Of a stretch of 64,000 bases of DNA, positions 48,380-59,225 are shown in pieces. The stretch is from Hygrophila difformis (taxonomy: Eukaryota > Streptophyta > Magnoliopsida > Lamiales > Acanthaceae): assembly GCA_030278955.1 (NCBI GenBank), contig JAOANR010000003.1, positions 20,979,050-21,043,049 on the forward strand. The letters run 5' to 3'. Every line of letters starts with the position of its first letter. Position 1 is the first letter of the stretch. A program made the translations under genes and the position numbers. The notes under the pieces are model-generated. The model worked only from the letters and a program-made list of their open reading frames with translations, did no database searches and was not told the origin of the DNA.

Positions 48380-48629
48380 CTTCCTCCGGTTTTTTTATTT
48401 GCTATGAAAGTATTGCACACAGAGTACAATACACATTTTAAATCATTAATAACTCAAATTTGGTCATGTAAAAATTCAAAAAATTGGATATTTATAAAGT
48501 AGACGACGATACGGATGTAACAAGATTTCACCTGACTATATTTTAACTTGTATAATTATAATAAAAACTTTAAGTGAAAGCTCGTGTGTGAATAGTAACA
48601 AATACACAAATGGGGCTAAACGGAGGAAG
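48380..48629. mobile_element. Stowaway-type MITE, copy 7
   Basis: Ends CTTCCTCCGGTTT and, inverted, TAAACGGAGGAAG, flanked by TA. The interior TTTTTTATTTGCTATGAAAG and GTAACAAGATTTCACCTGAC match the 250-bp subfamily. 250 bp. Confidence 0.88.
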
Positions 48630-49360
48630 TATATATTTATGTTTATATAGATAAAGTAATTTATATATTTAGCTTTGAATATATTTGGGATCTTTTTAGA
48701 TTTTTTCTTTGAAAATATAGGTGGTTGAAAAATGGTTCAATTTAATTAAAAAGAATGTGGACTAAGATTAGTGAAATAGGCGAACGTACATGACTATATT
48801 GGTAAGGATTAGTGGTAACTCGGCCATTAGAAGTATCCTCCAAGCTTAATCAGCATCACATCAAAAAATCACCTTTATCAAAAACAGAAGTTGGGCTGAA
48901 TCCACAATTGAAAGGGAGCTCCGAATCTTTACTCTATCTACATCATTAAATATTCTTAATTGATACTGTGTGATTGTGAATACGTGGTGATGGTATATAC
49001 GTAGGCAATGCCGAAGCTCAATTTAAGTAGAAATTGTGACCATATAGTGTGTAAGGATAAGTTAAATCCTATAATTGGTGATTGCACAGCTTATTCATTA
49101 TACGTATATCAAATTGTGAACATAGATATAATAAGCATCATATAATGTACGCCAATTCACACATCGCCTTGAAAACGCTTTTCATTGACAAAATATAATA
49201 CAAAGGTGAACATAAAGTGTGCAATGACATGATATAATACAAAAATAAGTGAATGTACAGGCGAAATTATAACAGGCGGCAAGAGGAACAGAGGTCTAAC
49301 AGCGGAAACGGGGAAAAGGGGAAAGGATAAGAAGCAGCAAGGCTTCATAAACGACCGAAG

Positions 49361-49875
49361 CTAGGCCGGATAGTTTGAGTGGAGGAGATCAGCCTGGAGA
49401 AGGAAGTCATTACGTTGAGGCCCGTACATGTTAGAGACAATAGTGAATGTCCAAATTTCTTTCATTAACATATGGCAGTGGGTGAAGAATTCGGGCCAGC
49501 CGGTTGTTAGCTTCAAAGAGTCGCTGCAGCCCCGGCGGTTGTCGTGAGTACACTTGAGATTTATGGCGAATGCCGCGGGAGCATTACCAAATCTCATGTA
49601 CACCCTGGGCTTTGAATCCAGACGGTGTTCATGCCAGAAATTAACAGGAATAGTCTGTCGGTAGTGGAACATGTTATTTATATATATGTATTAAAAGGTG
49701 ACTGTATTAATCCAACATTAATTTGAGAGTGGGCTTACCAAAGTTTTTTTGTGAGCTTGTTTGATTTCAACATCAAAGGAAGCAGGGGCATCGTCGTCGT
49801 CGGAATCATCGGAGGTAATGACGATGATGGTATCCGAGTCACTGTCTGAGGCTATAAAAATGGTAGTTGGTGTAC
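49361..49875 (-). CDS. B3-domain protein (REM-like), minus-strand unit B
   Basis: Exons 49875-49739 and 49654-49361 (stop codon 49363-49361) are in phase and intact: acidic segment (SDSDSDTIIVITSDDSDDDD), then SFDVEIKQAHKKTL, and a full B3 domain half TIPVNFWHEHRLDSKPRVYM, KLTTGWPEFFTHCHML, WTFTIVSNMYG and a final QADLL strand. The B3 fold is split by the intron between the first and second strands. B3 proteins of the REM class are plant-specific nuclear DNA-binding factors, mostly expressed in meristems and reproductive tissue. The 137-nt exon needs a preceding exon that ends one base into a codon; a candidate with the right phase ends at 51344, but no start codon was found in that frame, so the 5' end is unresolved. 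This is the best preserved minus-strand copy. Confidence 0.75.
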
Positions 49876-50475
49876 CTAAGATGAAAGGCATGGGATAATA
49901 TATAAGTGTACGTAATATAATATTAATTCTAAAGAAGCGGGGAGGGAAATCAATATTTTTTAGAAAAAAAAACTGTTTTTCTTTTTTTTTTTTTATGGGG
50001 CATCATATTTTCCTGTTTAGTTTCATTGGTGGAAGGTGCAGACCACCAGTAATAGGTCTGCTATTCTGGTATTGCGGAGTGTAAATGGTATATCAAATAT
50101 ATTTTTTTCACTATAAATGGATGGAGTTCATCACTCAACCAAACATAGTTATTTGAAAGGAGGTTTATACGAAGCAGGTAAATGAGAGAGTTTTTTTTTT
50201 TTACAGAAGAGCAATATTATTCAAGAAAAACAAGGTATGATTATAGAGGCACATCTGAATATGCATAAAATATATTCAACGTTAGAAAACTGGAATATGT
50301 ATTCGCACAGTATCGAATGTTTATAATTCAATATGTGTTTTGACATAATCTAAAACCGAAAGCTGTAAGTGCGTTTTCAAATCTAATCAATTGTTCCGAG
50401 AGAATGTAAGTAAAGACAGCAACAGAACATAGGTAAAAAATATTTTTAATGTTTTTGAGCTGTTTGATCCCAGTT

Positions 50476-50573
50476 AAAATTAAGCAACCTTTGTAAAATA
50501 CTTGCTGGTAATGGGATGGATTCGTTGAACAGATTTCCTTCAAGTTCTAATTGTACCAAGTTACTACTCATGC
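50476..50573 (-). pseudogene. LRR-like fragment in unit B intron
   Basis: Minus strand, in one frame: SNLVQLELEGNLFNESIPLP then ASILQRLLNF. The spacing (L..L.L..N.....IP....L..L) is that of a leucine-rich repeat. It lies between the acidic exon of unit B and its presumed first exon, and is duplicated in unit A. Confidence 0.45.
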
Positions 50574-51344
50574 ATTCTACCATCTAATGCATACCAATTT
50601 TACACACCACAACGGCCTTGTCAACAGGATAGAGGAAAAGCAGGCCAACAGAGCTGTTTTCCCTACTCATATATAGGAACATAAAAATCGGCAGTTGGCA
50701 AAGCAAATTAAGCTATCACTTATTAGGCGTAACATAGAGATGGAAAATAGTATCACCAGGAGGGATTATTGAGAGATGAGTGAGTAGCAGAAGTTAAAAA
50801 TAAGGGGATGGCGAGTATTCGATAACAGGGAGCAGCATAAGAATGACTAAAAAGGTTAACTAATAACAGGCTTGATTGGTCTGTTTTAATTTCGAAGCCT
50901 AAATACTTAGAAGATCTTGCATATAATGATATTGTAAGTTTAGAATATTGATTCATTGCCTTACTATATCTTATCATCTTGGAATTTAAAAGCAATGTAG
51001 TAATGAAGTGGTGGGATTTTTTTGCGAACACATAGAGTGCATAATGGGAGAACAAAAATTATAAGGGTAAATACCATGAGGCGGGCAGTATGCAAGTGAA
51101 CCACATATCACAACAAATGGGATGGATTGATAGAGCAAACGATTGAAGAACGAAAGAAGTAAAAAAGCAGAAAAACCACAGGGGTAAGGCAGCAAGCGAA
51201 TTCATGAGGATTTGTACAACGAGCACGTGAGCAGATCAGAAACACATTAAACATCGAAATTGGAAAGCATGTGGGGATTTGGGTGACATAACACCATAGG
51301 TGAAAAATTTCAAAGGGAGAAGAAGGGGAATAGAAAGCAGTACC

Positions 51345-51560
51345 TAGGATGGATGGTGAGGGCAAGGATCGAGCAGAGGAGTGCGAACGGGTTGTATGGA
51401 CACGGAGAGGCGAGCCAACGGCATTTTATGCCAGGCGGTAGGGGCGGCTGTTGATGCTGGTGAGCCGGGATTCACGGGTGGGGGGATGACAAGGTGGGCC
51501 GTGAAGATTGATGGAAGAACGGGGCATTGCAGAGATGGAGGGCCTGCCAAAGGTGCTGCT
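51345..51560 (-). other. Possible first exon of unit B
   Basis: A GC-rich, proline/serine-rich island in AT-rich DNA, ending on the minus strand with CATCCTAG before GTACTG, a usable donor. Similar GC-rich islands with donors lie at about 56131-55965 and 60700-60290, at the same place relative to the next plus-strand B3 gene. The reading that would join in phase to 49875 (ARSLPSPSILG) has an upstream stop and no ATG, so the start is not resolved. Confidence 0.35.
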
Positions 51561-51639
51561 GGTCTTGGCTGGAAAAAAGGAGAGAATCCGGTTTGTTTTC
51601 TAGTGTATAGACGTATTGATGAGATTTGATTCTAGAGTG

Positions 51640-52301
51640 ATTGGATTTGATCAGCTTTATTGGGCCTCTGCAAAGAGCCACGGGCCTGGCAAAGGGGCAA
51701 AGGAAAAGATAATGGCAGAGTATCGAAAACCACACAGGAACCAATTATGCCAAGTAGCCTGAACAAATTTGAACATTATTATGTTTGTTTTTATGCAGTA
51801 GGAATTATTACCGTGTAATACTTAATCCGTCTTGCGAATTGTAGCTACTTTTGTGGTACTGTAATTTAGGAAGTGAGGTTTAGTGGTTAAAGTAGTGTGA
51901 GCATTTTGTGTTTAAAATAATAAAGAATTTTGATAGCTAAATTAGTTTAATTTTCACTTGGTATTATGTAATTATGAAATTAGAGGAAGTTTCATAATAT
52001 ATATTCTATACATGTTTATTTGCACTAAATTTGAAACCTTAAGAGTTAAAGAAATATTAGGGAGTTTGTGTAGAAAAATAAAAGTCTATTGGAATTTTAG
52101 CAAGTATAAGAGCAAGTATATTATTTTAATTAGAAAGTATATTATTTTGATTTATCTAAAAATAGCAAGAGGTAAAATTTTGGGGGACACTCCAAAAAAG
52201 AAGAGTGGTAAAATTTCATGGTGTTCAGCAGGCGATGAAGAGAAGAATGCCTATATATAGGGATGGATTCTATAGAGGTGGGTGCAGTACATTTGAAAGC
52301 A
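51640..52301. promoter_or_regulatory. Divergent promoter between unit B and the first plus-strand B3 gene
   Basis: About 0.7 kb separate the GC-rich island of the minus-strand gene from the plus-strand ATG. TTTATTGGGC occurs near 51657 and a similar word lies at the matching place in the other units (near 56257 and 60700). A TATA box CTATATATAG is at 52251-52260, 42-51 bases before the plus-strand ATG. Confidence 0.5.
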
Positions 52302-53257
52302 ATGGAATTTTATGTTATTGTTCCGATGGATTTTGAAAGGCATTTGGTAAGTTCATACCATTGTGGTTCTATAAAATATATAATATAATTGTATTGTTTG
52401 ATATTTATTAACATTTGGGTTTTATGAAATGATTTTTCTAATTGTAGAAGTTACCACAGATCAAGAATTTCATGGACGAAGATGATATACCTGTGTCAAT
52501 TTGGCTTCAATCACAACAAATGGAAATTAATGCTCCTATTTTTGCAATGAGGAAGACCTTTACATTGCAGGCAGCGATATATGGGGAATATTTTGTCGGG
52601 CAAATGTTCTTGAGGTGGGAGATGTATTATTCTTTAAGTCAGTCGAGCACATGAAGTTTACAGTAAAAATTTTCGGACGGAATGGACTGCCTAAAGATTA
52701 TTCTCAAATGTTATTAGCATATAATCAGATAAATGGTAAGAGATAAAAGGAGATTTTTTTTTTTTAAATTAAAAGTTACTGATTTATAACTTCTTTCTTT
52801 TTGTTTATGAAATATTAAATGATATTTTATTTACAGATGGTGTCACGGCGTTCTTCGTGCATTTAACAGAATCTGATTACTATGGGTCGATGGTAATGTT
52901 CAAACACATCAACATTTTCTATTGTAAGTCGGTCTAATAGAAAACTTAAATTGTTGTTGAATGTTTTTGTTGAAGGCAATTCCGAAGGATATTTGGCAAG
53001 GGTTCAATTTACAGTTAAGGCGCAGAATTTGGTTACGTTTCAAAGAGGAAGGTATCATCCGCCCAATACATTTATTATATTGTGATGTGAGCCGCCGAAG
53101 GTCGGAGGAAGCAGTGCTTATGACTCATGGGTTACATAATTTCTTTTTGCAAAATCATATAAGAGTTGAAGATTTTTGTAAGTTTGTTGTTAAATCAGTA
53201 ACGGTTGGACCTAGGAATAATGAGGCTCTAATTCAGGTTGATATCATACACATGTGA
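52302..53257 (+). pseudogene. Two-B3-domain gene, plus-strand copy 1, frame-broken in first domain
   Basis: Exons 52302-52346, 52448-52735, 52837-52892, 52976-53257. Exon 1 is MEFYVIVPMDFERHL. Exon 2 should carry the first B3 domain but is 288 nt where 289 is needed: after INAPIF at a T5 run (about 52539) the family frame (NEEDLYIAGSD, RANVLEVGDVLFFK, FTVKIFGRNG) continues one base out of step. The domain also looks shorter than in copy 2. Exons 3 and 4 are clean: FFVHLTESDYY, then the second B3 domain AIPKDIWQGFNLQLRRRIWL, LMTHGLHNFFLQNHIRVEDF, CKFVVKSV and QVDIIHM. Either a decayed gene or a one-base sequence error. Confidence 0.75.
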
Positions 53258-54112
53258 AGTGCAATGGAGATGAAGGTGTTGGGTAATGTATGCTAGACGA
53301 TGGTTTATTATTATTGTCCTACTGGATTTAGGGTGTTCGGTACATAATTTCAATTTCAACTTGTTGATTTTGGGGGTTTAGTCTCAACACTTGGCATCAA
53401 TCAAGACTTGGCTTTAAAATAATTTGATGTTTGAAGGGTCTTTAAATATGTGTGAAATTTGTTGTAACAATGAGGGTAATTTAAAGAATTCTTCATTTTT
53501 TATGACAACTTACAAAAGTTGAAATTTCCTTGAACATTTAATTATTTGTCATTAAATTAGTTTACCAAAGGTTAGTTTGTATACCCTAACACTGTCCTGA
53601 TTCCTTAGGGAAGAAAAGTAAGAGAACATATCTCAAGGATTAGTTCAAACCAATTTAAAAAAAGATCATATATTGAGACATAATTTGGAGTAGGGAAATG
53701 TTGGTATGAGCGAAAACTAATAGTTGGTTCCAAGTTCAAGCAGTTATGAACATTCAAATATAGTCTATTTTTGGAGGCTAAAGAAGATCTCAACCACCAC
53801 ATAGAATAATGGAATCCCGAACATGTAGAGATTGGGAAAACAGTGTAAGTTCGTACTTATCTAGCGGCAAGAACTATATGTGGGCAGGTAATGAAGGGCT
53901 GGGTAAGGAAGAAGTAATGGAAATGAACATATGACTATATAAAAAAGTAGTAATGAGTTAGGAAAGTATACGAACAGGCATATAAGAACAAAATAAATAC
54001 CATTGATATGCACAAGGAGTCCAAGGAGTTAGCAGAATATTCTAGAAGCAATGAAAAATGAAATAAAACAGAACAAGGAACATGAATACGGCAGGTGATT
54101 CAATGCACGGAT
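53258..54112. other. Spacer between convergent B3 genes
   Basis: No gene. 53860-54112 resembles 45510-45857 (GGCAAGAAC..., TATATAA..AAGTAGTAAT, ATGAATA.GG.AGG), which is the 3' flank of unit A, showing that the whole module was copied. 45110-45380, left of unit A, holds no open reading of note. Confidence 0.6.
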
Positions 54113-54803
54113 TCATAGTGAAGGTGGACTGTTGGGGGAATTTGACTTGACAACATCAGCTTGAAACAGGAAATCGGTCTGCTGGCGGCCGTGCATGTTG
54201 GAAATGATTGTCAACCTCTAAATTTGCCCCCCCCGACCATCCCGCAATAGTTATAAAAACGTGGCCAACCTGTCCAGAGCTTGATGAATTCGCTACAGCC
54301 GCGGCGTTTCTCGTGAGTGTATTTCAGGTCTACTACGGAGGATCTGGATTCGTCGCCAAACCTCACGTACACTCGCTGTTTTGAATCTAAGCGATGGTGT
54401 TTCCAAAAAGCAAGCGGAATAGTCTATGTAAAATGGAGTATGTTATTGATATATAGAGAAAAACTGCGGTATAAGTTTATAATTTATTAGAGAGTAAGTT
54501 TACCAATGTCTTGCAGTGAGCAGGGCAGATCTTGAATTCAAAGAAAGAAGGGTTGGCCTCGCCTGAACCATCGGAGCTGATAGAGATAATACTGTCTGAG
54601 CTGTTGTAAGAGTCCATTAGAATGCTACCATCGGAGCTGATAGAGATAATACTGTCTGAGCTGTTGTCAGAGTCCATTAGAATGCTATTGATGTACCTAG
54701 GAGGGAAGGCACAAGAAAGTATAGGTTCTTTTGCAGGTGTTTCTTTTTTATACACCCACATATAGTCTTGATAGTTGTGTTTGGCCACGAATGCAGATGG
54801 CAT
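54113..54803 (-). pseudogene. B3-domain gene, minus-strand unit C, one-base shift in B3 domain
   Basis: Exon 54803-54504 (100 codons from an ATG) gives MPSAFVAKHNYQDYMWVYKK, a duplicated acidic/serine segment (DSDNSSDSIISISSDGS) and FFEFKICPAHCKTL. Exon 54423-54113 gives TIPLAFWKHHRLDSKQRVYV, RFGDESRSSVVDLKYTHEKR and WTGWPRFYNYCGM; then a run of eight C (about 54226-54233) puts the rest out of frame; the original end would read LTIISNMHGRQQTDFLFQ and ADVVKS. The exon is 311 nt, one less or two more than a multiple of three. An upstream GC-rich island at 56131-55965 may be an additional first exon. It is decayed or carries a homopolymer error. Confidence 0.72.
54567..54686. repeat. 60-bp in-frame tandem duplication
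   Basis: Two direct copies (54567-54626, 54627-54686) differ at one base. On the minus strand each encodes the 20-residue block ILMDSDNSSDSIISISSDGS (second copy with Y for the D at position 6), so the acidic segment of unit C was doubled without loss of frame. Confidence 0.95.
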
Positions 54804-57080
54804 TGTGAAATTCTACGAGGGAAGGGATTAAGTCAGTATATTGTTTGCATAACTCATAATAGAAACCATCCTTGTTCAACCAGACATAATAGCATTACAG
54901 TAATACTCCATGCTAAATAAAGAATTCATACAGGAATAAGAGCATTGTGAAGCACTAAAGGAGGTTGTGAGCAGGACCTTGGAGAGATGAAGAGTTATGC
55001 CGGACAAGAAGTCCAAAAAAAGATGGCTATGGAACTGATGCCTCAAAGGTCACAATAATTTCCCATATTATAGATTAAAGGCAATGCCAGGCCAAACCAA
55101 AATAATATAAAGAAACAATGACTGCTAAACAATCACTCCAAGAAAATATGTCTGTATTTCAATGCAATATCAATAAAAGATCAAGGATTGTGATTGGCAG
55201 AGACGTTTGTTTTGGTTTGATTTCAAGGTTAAATAGAAAGTACTTGAAGACCAGACAATCAGATTCAACTCAAAACATAGTTGAACCCACACGGGTGTAG
55301 TAATCTAATTGAATAGATGCCAAATCAGAAGATAGAAACATAACTATCCAAATTAATAATTGCAGGACTATCACATAAACAGAGGTTCAGACAACAATAA
55401 GGAAAGGAAAACAGAGTTGTAATAGTGCACAAGAGAGAGGCCTAATCCACTTTAGGCATGATACAGAACGGGTTTGTTTGGCTTTTAAGAGGGCAAAATA
55501 TAATCCAAGAGGAGAGACCAAAGAAGCCATATACGTGAGTGAGAGAATTTTTTCAGAAGAGCAATATAATCAAACAGAAACAGGGTATGATAATTGACGT
55601 ACCTCTTAATAAGCATAAAATATACATATTAGATAGATATGTAGGATTCAATATTTTTGACAACATTTTATTACACTGCAGGACAAAGAATCATATGTTT
55701 ATGGGAACTGGAATTCAATCACACATTATGACAAATATTTTGCAAGCGTTATCTAAGTAGGCCAATTTAACAGGGAGCAAGAAAGCTAAATAATCAAAAG
55801 AATATGCATACAATGATAATGTACAGAGTGGTAGGATTTGCAGGGTGTTGGCTTCTATAAGCTGATTGATTTATTGGATTATTGTATGTTCATCTCCTAG
55901 AATTTAAAAGTAATGCTGGGAGAAGCAAAAACTGAGGTGAAAATAGGGGGAAATATTACCATGTCCAGTGGAATACAGAGCCGGGGTCGGCGGATATGAT
56001 GGGCGCAGAATGGGGCCGGTCGGCAGGTAGGTTGGGCGGGTAGTGGGATATGACCAGAGGAAGAGGAGGATGGGGGGGGGGGGGGTGCAGATACTACAGA
56101 AAGAGACAGAATGGCAGTAGGTCACGGGCATGAGGATGTTATGGGGGGGAGCGATGTATAAAATGTAGACAGACAGGTGAAAGGCAGGCTTTAGCGGATC
56201 TGAAAAGTTATGGAGAAAAGACGCTGCAAGAGAAGACCAAACGGTTTCGTGATATATTGGGCTGTACTAAAGGTGTCGATTTGTGGCCTGGCTGGACCCG
56301 GAATGAATTTATTTATTTGATTCTCTTTATGGACGTTGTGTAGAAGAAAAATGGATAGTCAAGTGAGATTTTGTGAATTTTGTATATGCAAAATGGATGT
56401 AAAATGTATTGTTACCTGTGTATTTGTTCTTCCCTTATTTTAATACATTGCATGCTAATAACTCGTATCATTTTATTTAAATTATCCTTGACTGTCTTTA
56501 AACTTACTCCACGAAAAACAAAGCCTAATTTAATAGAGGTTGAAAATAAAGTAATATAGGATATGTATAGTCTATATACACAATACATGAGGAGGAATAA
56601 AATCTATATTTAGTAATCTATTTTAGTTTTTCTAAAATATTTTTAAATTTTATGTAGTTAGAATATAAATATTTAATTTGTCCTATTTTAAAAAGTATTT
56701 ATTTTTCCAACATTTTTATAATATAATTTTAATTTATTTGTTTGTATGATTTACAAATATACGACTGTAGATATGTAGTTTGGAGCAGTAATAGTAATTA
56801 GTTTGAAAGTTCAATATATTTATTTGGTAATGATATAGAATTTTTTTCACGTTTATTAAAAAACAATATAATTAAATTGGGTTCATTAAATATTAAAAAT
56901 ACATATCAGTCTGTCGACATAAGTGAAATGGTGAATCATAAAAATAAAGAAAAGAATGGATGCAGGAGTGAGGTATGGTTTGGCTAGTACCCATCAAATG
57001 TGGCAGGGAGCAAGCAGAAGAGGTTATTCCCATTTTGCCATGCCTACCTCCCTTGACTTCTCATTGTTCCTAATCTTTTC
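54804..57080. other. Unit C upstream region and divergent spacer
   Basis: 55540-55920 keeps diverged copies of the intron DNA of units A and B (GAGAGAATTTTTTCAGAAGA and AGGGTATGATA). 55965-56131 is a GC-rich island, proline-rich on the minus strand (MPVTYCHSVSFCSICTPPPP then more prolines), ending at a GTAATA donor. 56300-57000 is AT-rich with no gene. Confidence 0.45.
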
Positions 57081-57092
57081 AAGTATATATGC
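57081..57092 (+). promoter_or_regulatory. TATA box of plus-strand copy 2
   Basis: AAGTATATATGC lies about 85-95 bases before the ATG at 57177, comparable with the TATA-like words before copies 1 and 3. Confidence 0.5.
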
Positions 57093-57176
57093 AAAGGCAA
57101 AGAACAATACTCTGGTTATGCACACTAATATATAAGGAAACAAACCATAGTTTGTGTAGAGCATCCAAGCTTGCCA

Positions 57177-58116
57177 ATGGAGTTTATAGTGCACCTGCCT
57201 GATGATTTTGAAACATTATTAGTAAGGGGCGTAGTTCGTATAATTTTTGTGAAGTCCATTTTATAGAGTTTACAATGCATTTGTTTGATAATGGTTTTCT
57301 TTGGCTATGTATTCAGGTTTTCCCGAAGAGCGCAGTGGATTTTATGGATTTCCAAGTAGCACCAAAGACAATCAAATTAAAGACACTAATGGGAGAAAAA
57401 GATATTCCAGTTCGTTTGTTGCGAGGAGACTTGTGTATTGTTGATTGCAAAGCATGAGAAATTTTTTGTGCAACTCATAATTTAGACATTGGGGATAAAT
57501 TATTTTTCAAGTGTGTTGGTGATATGGAATTTGAAGTGAAAGTATTTCAAGCAGATGGTGGTCCAAAAAACTATTCAGAAATGCAGGTGGAAGGTAAGGA
57601 TGAAATAAATTATATTTTCTGTAGAATGTAAGTTGTTTATAGGTTTTGGGAATGACCATAGATGAGATATTTTGCATTGCAGGTAGTGTCGAGGGGTTTT
57701 TTTTATATTTGGATAAAGCCGGAGATATTTGAACGGAATCTGGTATTGCATGATATAAGCAAAAGATTGAGCACTGGAAATCATGTTTGGTAGAATTATT
57801 AATTTTAAGTTTTTATGTTTTTTTGCAGGAAATTCCAAAGTATGTATGGGAACATTTAGGATTGCATTTGCGAAAAAGTGTTTGGCTACGCCGTGGAGCA
57901 AATGGCCAGTTGGCTAAAGTTCAGATGATTCATTGCTGTGAGATTGGGCAAAGCAGCGAGACAACACTAATAATGAAAAGAGGTATGGGTCGTTTTCTGG
58001 AGCAAAATAATATAGTTGTCGGGGATGTGTGTAAGTTTACAGTAGTATCAACTTCATATGGTGGGAGAAGTAATGAGGTGGTTATTGAAGTAGATGTAGT
58101 TAATCATTTAGTCTAG
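57177..58116 (+). pseudogene. Two-B3-domain gene, plus-strand copy 2, first domain interrupted
   Basis: Exons 57177-57221, 57317-57593, 57683-57742, 57829-58116. Exon 1 MEFIVHLPDDFETLL; exon 2 a complete-length first B3 domain (VFPKSAVDFMDFQVAPKTIK, LKTLMGEKDIPVRLLRGD, then EIFCATHNLDIGDKLFFK and FEVKVFQADGGPKNY) but with TGA at 57455-57457 where copies 1 and 3 have Trp (ITW/GPW before the IFC motif), a G-to-A nonsense change. Exon 3 is 60 nt where 59 is needed: the T8 run (57698-57705) seems one base too long; with seven T it reads GFFYIWIKPEIFERNL. Exon 4 is intact: EIPKYVWEHLGLHLRKSVWL, RFLEQNNIVVGDVCKFTVVS and a final VVIEVDVVNHLV. Confidence 0.8.
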
Positions 58117-58742
58117 GTTTAAGTATTAAGACAGAGTGTTAGGTGTTGCTTTATGTTGTTTAACGTTATGTTTTCTTAAACATTTGTTGTATTAACTCTG
58201 TGTTGTTTGATGGATTTGAGAGGCAATATATGGTATGTATAATGGCTGGAATCTGTTACTCATATATGGGGATGAATGGACGGTTTTTTTCTGAGGGCTC
58301 AATTCAACGACTCAATAAAGTAAAAATTCTAATTCCAGGTACTACTTATCAAGAATGAAAAGGATGTGTTGTGTCTTGATATATGCAGCGGTGTATTCAT
58401 AAACCGCAAGGGTTACTATCTTCGGCTTGCCAATTTAGAGAAACAGGCTGGCGATGCTGATATGAAACGGCAAGAACAATTAGAAGTGAATAATTAAATA
58501 GCCAAAAATGCCTTGCACAAGGATGTCGGACTGAACAGGCAAATACAAGAAATAAAACATTGCTGCATGGGAGCAATAACAATGCAACTTCGCATAAAGA
58601 ATAATGTTCTTCCACTGGCCAGTACTACTACACGGGGGAATCTATGTGGATGAAAGCGTATAATACAAAACTGGATGATTACTCGCCACAATAGAATGTA
58701 TTTATCTGACAAGAACGCCTAAATTTGTAATGAAGCTCTAGG
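58117..58742. other. 3' flank of copy 2
   Basis: No B3 exon is visible on either strand where a minus-strand partner of copy 3 would be expected, so in this unit the minus-strand gene is missing or unrecognisable. Confidence 0.4.
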
Positions 58743-59225
58743 CCTTACGTAAAAGAGTTCTGTGGAGGTAATCTGACTGGGAGAAAGCACCAATTGGCAT
58801 TCGCTTCAAATGATTCAGTTTGCTTGAGTAGTTCACATAATAAACTTCTCTTCAAGTAAACAAGTTTTATATTTTGTACACTAATAGATGCAGAGCAACT
58901 TTTATGCAAAATTCGCCTTACATCCGTTCTCTGAGCTGTAGTCACAACAGCAGCCCGCCTTCTGTGTGAGCTCGTTGGAGTTGATAACAAGCGCACAGGG
59001 AAGGAGAACTTCTATTGAGGCTACATTTCAAAAAAAAGGATGTAAAGTGGATTTTTCATAAAAGGTGCCATGCATCGCTTGTGTAGAAAATATAAAAGTT
59101 GTCTACTCGAAGAGAAGCTTATTACGTGAACCACTAAAGCAAGCTGAATCATTTGAAGAGAACGACACTTGATGGTTTGACCAACTCAGATTAGGCCGAC
59201 AGGACGGTTGTACGTAATGTACGGC
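58743..59225. repeat. Long inverted repeat (about 190-bp arms, 105-bp loop)
   Basis: The inverse complement of 58743-58932 aligns with 59038-59225 over its whole length. The best part is GAGAAGTTTATTATGTGAAC versus GAGAAGCTTATTACGTGAAC, then CAAACTGAATCATTTGAAG versus CAAGCTGAATCATTTGAAG; the inner part is GATGTAAGGCGAATTTTGCA versus GATGTAAAGTGGATTTTTCA. Similarity drops towards the outer ends but TCAGATTA and TACGTAA still match. A transcript would fold into a long imperfect hairpin. Confidence 0.85.

Larger units (their letters stand above)
46387..49360. other. Flank of unit A: duplicated intron-like DNA and a MITE
   Basis: 46840-47960 is a diverged duplicate of 50150-51170 (GTTATTTGAAAGGAGGTTTA, ATCTGAATATGCATAAAATA and many other shared words). 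No complete gene is seen. An LRR-like fragment and a Stowaway copy lie inside (separate entries). 48630-49360 is AT-rich with nothing recognised. Confidence 0.6.
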
